A stretch of DNA of 64,000 nucleotides from contig NC_053494.1 in the NCBI RefSeq assembly GCF_905171775.1, positions 125,142,856 to 125,206,855 on the forward strand, written 5' to 3'. Below, in pieces: positions 57,330-64,000 of this stretch. The notes under the pieces are model-generated. The model had not been told where the DNA came from and ran no database searches. It was given only the letters and a program-made list of their open reading frames with translations. The DNA is from Rana temporaria. Lineage: Eukaryota; Chordata; Amphibia; Anura; Ranidae. Position 1 is the stretch's first letter. Every line of letters begins with the position of its first letter. The position numbers were made by a program, and so were the translations under genes.

Positions 57330-58224
57330 TTAACCACTTGCTGACTGCGTAACGCACATATTCGTCAGCAGAACGGCTCCTTTGGGCAAAGCAACGTACC
57401 CATACGTTGCTTTAAAAAACCCGCCGTGAGCTCCGTTGCCGTGCCCGCAGGACCCACAGACTCAATGTCCTCCGATGTCCCGTGATCTTTTCACGGAGTG
57501 GCAGAACGGGGAGATGCCTATGTAAACAAGGCATTTCCCTGTTCTGCCTAGTGATAGGACACTGATCTACCTGTCCCTGTCATCGGGAATAGTGATCAAT
57601 GTCATGTCACTGGTAGCCCAGCCCCCACACAGTTAGAATCACTCCCTAGGACACACTTAACCTCTTCCTCGCCCCCTACTGGTTAACCCCTTCACTGCCA
57701 GTGTCATTTACACAGTAATCAGTGCATTTTTATAGCACTGCTCGCTGTATAAATGACAAAATAGTGTCAAAAGTGTCCGATCTGTCCGCCATAATGTTGC
57801 AGTCACGATATTACTAATAAAAAAAATGTTATAATAAAAATGCCATAAAACTATCCCCTATTTTGTAGATACTATAACTTTTGCGCAAACCAATTAATAT
57901 ACGCTTATTGCGATTTTTTTTACCAAACATATGTAGAAGAATACGCATTGGCCTAAACTGAGTTTTTTATATATTTTTGTGGGATATTTATTATAACAAA
58001 AAGTAAAAAATATAGTTTTTTTTCAAAATTGACGCATTTTTTTTTATAGTGCAAAAAAATTCAAAACGCAGAGGTCATTTAATACACCCAAAAGAAAGCT
58101 CTATTTGTGGGGAAAAAGGATGTCAATTTTGTCGCACGACAGCGCAACTGTCAGTTAAAGCGACGCAGTGCCGAATCGCAAAAAGTGCTTTAGTCAGGAA
58201 GGGGGTAAATTCTGAAGTGGTTAA
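57330..58224. mobile_element. piggyBac-like non-autonomous element (TTAA)
   Basis: It starts TTAACCACTTGCTGACTG and ends TTCTGAAGTGGTTAA with TTAA at both edges. It parallels the 27,121 copy throughout (AACAAGGCATTTCCCTGTTC, CTAGGACACACTTAACC, GTCAGTTAAAGCGACGCAGT). No transposase. Confidence 0.87.
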
Positions 58225-58233
58225 CGCACACTC

Positions 58234-58422
58234 TTACGCTGACCATACACCATACAATTTTATTATTCAATTTTCTTTAGATTTACCTTCAACTATGTAG
58301 TGCAAGGGCCTGCCTGATCTCACACAAATTATAAGTGTTTAGGTTTGACCTCATATTATATGGTTTTGGTAAATCTAAAGGAAAGTTGTACAAGAAAATT
58401 GTATAATGTATGGCCAGCCTTA
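58234..58422. mobile_element. small MITE, GGTAAATCTAAAGGAAA family, copy 3
   Basis: TTTTCTTTAGATTTACC pairs with GGTAAATCTAAAGGAAA, and the ends GACCATAC and GTATGGCC are inverted. It abuts the next MITE, sharing TTA at 58,420-58,422. Confidence 0.83.
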
Positions 58423-58828
58423 TGCCGTGTACACACGATCGGAATTTGCGACAAGAAAAGTTTGATGTGAGCTTTTGGTCGGAAATTCCGACCGTGTGTA
58501 GGCCCCATCGGACATTTTCTATCGGAATTTCCGACAGAAAAAATTTGAGAGCTGGTTCTCAAATTTTCCGCCTGAAAAGATCTTGTCGGAAATTCCGATC
58601 GTCTGTATGAAATTCCGATGCACAAAAATCCTACACATGCTCGGAATCATCGAACTTCATTTTTCTCAGCTCGTTATAGTGTTGCATGTCACCGCGTTCT
58701 TGACATTCGGAATTTCCGACAACATTTGTGTGACCGTGTGTATGCAACACAAGTTTGAGCCAACATTTCGTCGGAAAAAAATCCACGGTTTTCTTGTCAG
58801 AAATTCCGATCGTGTGTACGCGGCATCA
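58423..58828. mobile_element. Harbinger-type MITE, GTACACACGATCGG family
   Basis: The ends TGCCGTGTACACACGATCGG and CCGATCGTGTGTACGCGGCA are inverted. TCGGAATTTCCGAC-like words repeat inside in both orientations. TTA at left, TCA at right. Confidence 0.85.
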
Positions 58829-59325
58829 GACAGGTTAATTTGGTTGTCCTCAGGCTGGTCAGTAAGCGAGCTAGGAATTTTCCATGGTATTTTTCTACCA
58901 TAAACAAAAGAGATTGAAGTAGTAATTTATTGGCAGAAGATCCCAAGAATTAAGATTAGATGCACGATTTCCTTATCTAGATCAGTTCTTGTAGGATAAA
59001 GGTCACAGATGTCTCACCATAAGGCTGCATCATGTGTTGTATTCATTCCACATACAGTCACCTACTGGCTCTAAACATATGTTGTTAGTTTCAGTGGGTC
59101 ATCAATACATTTCAGTACAACATGTCATCTGTATGAAGAAGCAATTTTTGTATAGCAGTGTAACGAAACCTACAGGCAACAGAGGGTACTGGGATATTGG
59201 GAACTAAATTATTAATCTTTATCAGTACTGACGTATACATGTGTGATATATTTGTTCTGGCAGCTTGGTGCTAGCAATGTTTAGTGCAAGGTTCCCAGGA
59301 CCGAGAACAAGCATGCATAGAGGTT
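58829..59325. other. unannotated spacer
   Basis: Nothing was recognised. Confidence 0.4.
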
Positions 59326-59405
59326 GATTTACTAAAACTGGAGAGTGCAAAATCGGGTGGAGCTCTGCATAGAAACCAATCATCTTCCAGGGTTTTTGTC
59401 AAAGC
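59326..59405. repeat. dispersed repeat, AAACTGGAGAGTGCAAAAT type
   Basis: ACTAAAACTGGAGAGTGCAA followed by GGAGCTCTGCATAGAAACCA is repeated at 60,075-60,140, where it is followed by an inverted partner. Confidence 0.75.
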
Positions 59406-59838
59406 TTAAAGCGGAGGTTCACCCAAAAATCCACTTTTTGACATTAGCTGTAGCATACTGCTAACATCTGCAGTATGCTGTTTTTTTTTTTTTTTTTTTT
59501 ACTTGTACTTATCGTTATATGAGCCCTTGTTTTCTGGCTCTGAGCGAGGAATCCTGCGGGGAATGGGCGTTTCTAAGCGAAGAGGTATTGATTGACAGCT
59601 GCTAAGGCGTGTCTTGGCCTCTGTTTAATCTTCAACTGCCATGATGCTGCACATGTGATCAGTTATGACACCAGCCATTGGATGGTTTGTCAGTTTGGTT
59701 GAGAGCACAAACAATGTGACAGTTAGCATTCCCGGCATGCCAGGAATGTAACTGCCTTTTCAAACTGTTAAATTGATGGGTTTACTTCCACTTTAAGGAT
59801 GCTGGAAAGTTCATTTTGAGGGTGAACCTCCGCTTTAA
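59406..59838. mobile_element. TTAA-flanked element, foldback family ends
   Basis: TTAAAGCGGAGGTTCACCC and GGGTGAACCTCCGCTTTAA are perfect inverted ends with TTAA edges, matching those of the foldback at 31,266. The interior is not palindromic. Confidence 0.83.
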
Positions 59839-59889
59839 AGCGGTTGTATATCCCCCAAAAATAAATAAAATAAAAACCTGCAAGACAAA

Positions 59890-59930
59890 GGCATAATGAG
59901 CTAGTATGACTAGCATACTAGCTCATTATT
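59890..59930. repeat. short perfect palindrome
   Basis: AATGAGCTAGTATG, ACTAG and CATACTAGCTCATT form a hairpin; probably the central part of a frog MITE that lacks its right half. Confidence 0.6.
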
Positions 59931-60069
59931 TAACACAGATTTAACAGGCTATTTTCTCCTCTGAACAAATGTTCTTTTATTTGCAATAGTAAAGTACCAT
60001 ATTATGGATAGTAGATAGGGCTGAGGAGCATAGGATGTAGGTATGTCTTTGTAACTAGTGATACAGGGG

Positions 60070-60235
60070 GGGTTATTTACCAAAACTGGAGAGTGCAAAA
60101 TCTGGTGTAGCTCTGCATAGAAGCCAATCAGCTTCCAGATGTTATTTCCAAATCCTAATTGAAGAACGGAAGTTAGAAGCTGATTTTCTATCATGAACAG
60201 CTGCACCAAATTCTGAGTGTACCATTTTAGCAACA
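60070..60235. repeat. palindromic repeat, AAACTGGAGAGTGCAAAAT type
   Basis: The left arm AAACTGGAGAGTGCAAAATC and GCCAATCAGCTTCCA are followed by an inverted degenerate right arm (TTAGAAGCTGATTTTC, CAGCTGCACC). A degraded MITE. Confidence 0.7.
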
Positions 60236-60255
60236 ATTCTATGGAATGCTTTAGG

Positions 60256-60380
60256 GCAGGGGTCATCAACCCCCGGTCCGCGGTCCAATACCGGGCCATG
60301 GCACTTCTGCAGCCGGGCCGCGGGTGCAAGCAGGCGGCATGAGAGAGCCCCACATGCGGGCCACGGCACTCACAATTGTT
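60256..60380. repeat. hAT-like end fragment (CAGGGGTCATCAACC)
   Basis: CAGGGGTCATCAACCCCCGG and CCGGGCCATGGCAC are typical of hAT/Charlie-type ends. No complete element. Confidence 0.55.
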
Positions 60381-62720
60381 ACAGTGTATCTCTTGTTAGA
60401 AAGTTGTGTGTATTTCCTATGCTCCTCAGCTCTATCCAGTGACTGTAATGAAGTATTTAACTACTGCATGTAATAAAAGAACATGTGATGTAAAATCAAT
60501 CCCATTAGGAATTGAACCATATGTGCAGATACACCACCACTGTGTACACTAAAGCAGCTTGCTGAAGCTCCATAACTGCCATGTAAAGAGTGGTCAACAA
60601 GGCTTGAGTTATCAAAATAGCACAGACTGACAGAATGCGCCTTTAAATTACAGGAGGGATCACACTTGCCCAGAATACAAATATGCCCAAGATATCCAGT
60701 AGACAGAAGACATTTGGCATCTAAGATGGCGTCTGCACATCCTAGCTCCATCTTACGTGTTTCATCATGTGTGACGTCATCAAGGACCCTGTACTGTATG
60801 TTCACCAGCACTAGGGATAAGGTTCAGGTTTGCCACTACCACGTGTCTGTGGTGAATTCCTAGGATTTGCAAAGTTTTAACAATAAAACAACCTATAAGG
60901 CAGTGCAAAGCTTTGGCCCCAAGACAGCCACAGTCACAAGAGTCAAATAATTTGAAGGAATAAACAAACTAAGTCTGCTTTCTAGAAAAGGTTGGACCCA
61001 CCGCAGCAATATTGTTAGTATGGATTGGAGCTTTAGAGAAAGTTGACAATGTGTTTAATTTTGGCAATAGCACATATCGTCCATGGTGGTTCCCTGCTTC
61101 TCATGCCTTTGATTTGAGATAATCAAATATCATGTTCTGCCCACTGTAGAGTATAATGGGGTTCACTACAACATTCATGAACTTTGAGTAAATTTTGCAA
61201 AACTGATCACAAACTAAACTCAGAAAGATTTGCTCCTCCTTAACCATAATGATGGACCTTTTTTTACTTAATAGAGGCATCGGAAGGTGGCAATATAAGT
61301 TAATGGCACTACAAGCGGCCATTAGATATATAAATGAGCATCAGAGAAAGACATTTACTGCCATTGGGATTGGTTTTAGACTTTGCATGGGTACTAGAAT
61401 TCTTTTTTGACATTAGATTACTGAGGAATTATACATTAACTAACACATGGCAAATTACTTTTGAAAATCACCATGAATTGGCATTATAGATTTACTGACA
61501 CCAGAGGCTGACATTAAAGATGTCAGTTTATTTAAATACAGGACATTAAGAAAGTGTTTCTTCTACATTCATGTGTTCTAACATTTAATTTAATCATTTT
61601 ATTTTATGGTGGTACCATGAATTAGGATTTTTTTTTATGCATCCATAAATAACCTAAAACAATTTTGCCTTAAAGTAGAGACATCACAAGGTGACTCAGA
61701 CGGAGACAAACTGAAAGTAAATATATTTACCAGTCTGCGGTATAATGGCTTTATTACTCTAATAAAATGTTTGAATGTGTGTTGTGTGTTGATTGAAAAT
61801 CTATACGTTTTCATTGCACTAGACAAGCCATTTGGTTCATGAAATAACATTTTAGAGATGGAATTAAAATCAGCCTTTCATGAGTTGAAGAAACAATTGT
61901 CTTTTTATATTTAAAATAGCCAGCAAACTATGAAAATTAATACACTATTAAATTGCAGATCTGAAAAATATGTATGTATAATATACAATAGAAACAAATA
62001 CAGACAAGTCAAATTCGTAGCATAAAAACTCAATTTACTAAACAAATGACTTCATTAATAAAGCCTAACTCCCAATCAGTCCATTGCGGTCCAATTTATT
62101 TTAGCAGATCTCAAATAAGAGAATATTACTGTAATTTCAAAATTAATGTTCAGTACCAGTACTTTTAAATCTGCAACATAGGAAATGTGCATTTATTGGA
62201 AAAAATGTTTTTCTTAATTTTGCCTTGAAATACACTTCAATGTTAATGGAGCACTGCGATTTCACAACATAAACATTTCCCTTCAGCCATAAAGAGGGAT
62301 CCTCCAAATGACCCAAACAGGTGCACCACCTCTTTCTCTATTTTGAAGTATCCATATATGCTTGACACTCACACACTACATGCACTAACAAGTCTTACCT
62401 GGTCGTTACGCTAAGTGGCTGGCTCAGGCAATCTAAACGGTGCACTCTGATGCCCAGCCTTGCCCAGTCAGAGCACAGGACTTCATCCACAATTGTGAAG
62501 CCCTTCTCTCACTGCTGAACATCGCCTCTTGCAAAGGAGAACTCCTTTTATAATATTATCCTTGTGGAACTGCATATCTATTTAGCACTGAGTTGATAAA
62601 AGAATGCACAAGGCGTGTGGTCAAAAAAAGAGAGATGTATTGTCTGTTTTACTCTGTTAAAACCTTTGGGAATTGGGAAAAAAATCTACCCTTGCAGTGC
62701 CCCCTCCCCTCAATATTGGA
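60381..62720. other. unannotated AT-rich spacer
   Basis: A long stretch without recognisable genes, LINE frames or clear inverted-repeat elements. Small open frames lack motifs. Confidence 0.5.
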
Positions 62721-62882
62721 AGGGTTAAATGCTCATTAGACATGTGCATTAGTTTTTGTCCAAATTTGGGGTATTTTCATATCGTTTTAACAAACGAAAA
62801 CAAACGTGCAGAATCCGAAATCCGAAAGATCCGACATAAAAAAATGCTTTATTTTCATTTTCGTTGCTACAACAGTTTGATA

Positions 62883-63530
62883 TACCGTATTTATTGCGGT
62901 ATAACGCGCTCCTGTGTATACCGCGCACCCCTAAAGTGGCCACAAATCCTGTGGAAAAAAAGATTTTTTTGTACTTACAGTTTTGGTGTCTTGCGCGGCG
63001 TCCATCGGCGACCTCGTCGGGTCCGGAGTCCTTCTGCGGCTTCAGGTGTCCTCTTCGGCGGGTCCGGGCTCCGTCTTCGGCGGGTCAGGTGTCCTCTTCG
63101 ACGGGTCGGGTGTCCTCTTCGGCGGGTCGGGTGTCCTCTTCGGTGGGTCCGGTGTCCTCTTCGGCGGGTCCGGTGTCCTCTTCGGCGAGTCCGGCGTCCT
63201 TCTGCGGCGTCCTCGCGGCGTCCTCACGTCCTCCCCGCTCGTTTCCCACACCGAGTTTGAATACTGCGCCGACATATACAGAGCACAGTACGCTCGTGTA
63301 TTGTCGGCAATGCTCGGCTACCCGCGCTGACGTCCTGTACGTCCAGGACGTGAGCGCGGAAGGAGCCGAGACTGCCCGACTATACCCGAGTGTACTGCGC
63401 TCGGTATATGTCGGCGCAGTATTCAAAACTCGGCGCGGGAAAGAGGGTATCGGCGTATACCGCGCACCCACGATTTTGCCCTGATTTTCAGGGCAAAAAA
63501 GTGCGCGGTATACGCCGATAAATACGGTAG
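62883..63530. mobile_element. MITE with TACCGTATTTAT ends
   Basis: TACCGTATTTATTGCGGTAT at the left pairs with ATACGCCGATAAATACGGTA at the right, with GCGCACCC and CGCGGTATAC words just inside both ends. The interior is CpG-rich and includes the 21-bp minisatellite (63,050-63,215). It is nested in a larger palindromic element. Long GC-rich frames on both strands are repeat artefacts. Confidence 0.85.
63050..63215. repeat. 21-bp minisatellite
   Basis: About seven units of GTGTCCTCTTCGGCGGGTCC plus one base. The unit length is a multiple of three, which keeps several frames open. Confidence 0.92.
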
Positions 63531-64000
63531 ATAGAAAATTTGACATGACGCTGACAATAGCGACCTGTGTCTATCGAATCTGCGGTTAAATGTGCCTAAC
63601 CTTAACGCTATTAGTCCAAGATTATTCTACATAGAGAGGAAAGATTTCGACATAGAGAGAAAAGATTCGACATTATAGACAGTGTTGGGGTAGACCATCG
63701 ACATGAACGACGAAGATTCGACGAAGCAGCTAAAAACATACAAATGTTGAATCTGTCATTGAAGGCTTATGGCTTAAGCAGCTAAACTGTACAACGCCGC
63801 AACCGTACATTTCCAGTCAAATGCTCGGCCCAAAGGCTATGGAAGAATTTGAATGTTGGTTGACTAGTAATAATAATTAATAAATCTAATTATTACTAGT
63901 CATACAACATTAGAATTCTTCTATAGCTTGTAGGCGGAACATTCGACCGGAAATGTACAATTGCGGCGTCGTACAATTTAGCTGCTCTGTCGAATCTTCT

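Larger units (their letters stand above)
62730..64000. repeat. palindromic element at window end, split by a MITE
   Basis: From about 62,735 a MITE-like sequence rich in CGAA words (AACAAACGAAAACAAACG, CCGAAATCCGAAAG) is interrupted by the element at 62,883-63,530 and continues to the window end. It is symmetric about 63,884: ACTAGTAATAATAATTA and TAATTATTACTAGT, with GAATTCTTCTATAGC and GCTATGGAAGAATTTGAA as outer arms. Its far end lies beyond the window. Confidence 0.6.

Noticed and set aside
60461..60811. 116-codon minus-strand frame as a possible exon
   Set aside because: No recognised domain, no splice-site support and AT-rich composition like its surroundings.
62983..63546. Overlapping GC-rich frames of 115-206 codons on both strands
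   Set aside because: They come from a 21-bp tandem repeat inside a MITE and carry no known motif.

Overview
The window reads as vertebrate, most likely anuran (frog, probably ranid) intergenic DNA. I found no host protein-coding exon, rRNA or tRNA. What can be recognised is nested transposable elements and their non-autonomous derivatives, tandem repeats and unannotated AT-rich spacer. The frog assignment rests on my recollection of the repeat families (TTAA-flanked repeats ending in CCACTT, Harbinger-type MITEs starting GTACACACGA, L1/CR1 LINEs, Tc1-like elements); no search was run.

Layout. 1-1.5 kb: a decayed hAT/ZBED-like transposase on the minus strand. 1.6-11.5 kb: short inverted-repeat elements and GC-rich minisatellites. 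11.8-16 kb: a Tc1-like element split by a 2.5 kb hAT-type element that carries head-to-head inverted repeats and a 31-bp minisatellite. 17.6-23.3 kb: an L1-type LINE with a 17-bp target-site duplication, an open ORF1 and a broken ORF2 whose endonuclease part is missing. 24.2-29.4 kb: three hAT-like non-autonomous elements, one nested in another, and a TTAA-flanked element. 29.9-32.4 kb: TTAA-flanked elements, a 511-bp foldback and a head-to-head pair of retroelement-like fragments. 42.5-64 kb: three Harbinger-type MITE families, two Tc1-like remnants, a 5'-truncated L1 (13-bp target-site duplication), a 5'-truncated CR1-like LINE and TTAA-flanked elements.

The centrepiece is 32,429-42,207: a 9.8-kb PIF/Harbinger transposon with matching terminal inverted repeats and three apparently intact, intron-containing genes. 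They are a HARBI1-type DDE transposase (2 exons, 406 aa, plus strand), a Myb/SANT-like protein with an acidic middle and a C-terminal coiled coil (3 exons, 330 aa, minus strand), and a MADF-domain protein (2 coding exons, 339 aa, plus strand). All inferred introns keep frame and have GT-AG ends. Two-gene Harbingers (transposase plus Myb-like partner) are well known, and MADF partners are known in some lineages; both partners together in one element is unusual as far as I know. The end of the MADF gene and its presumed 3' UTR contain an inverted copy of the MADF exon, so its transcript could fold back on itself. The SANT and MADF genes are divergent around a duplicated upstream motif. The terminal repeats resemble those of MITEs elsewhere in the window, so this element or a close relative may mobilise them.
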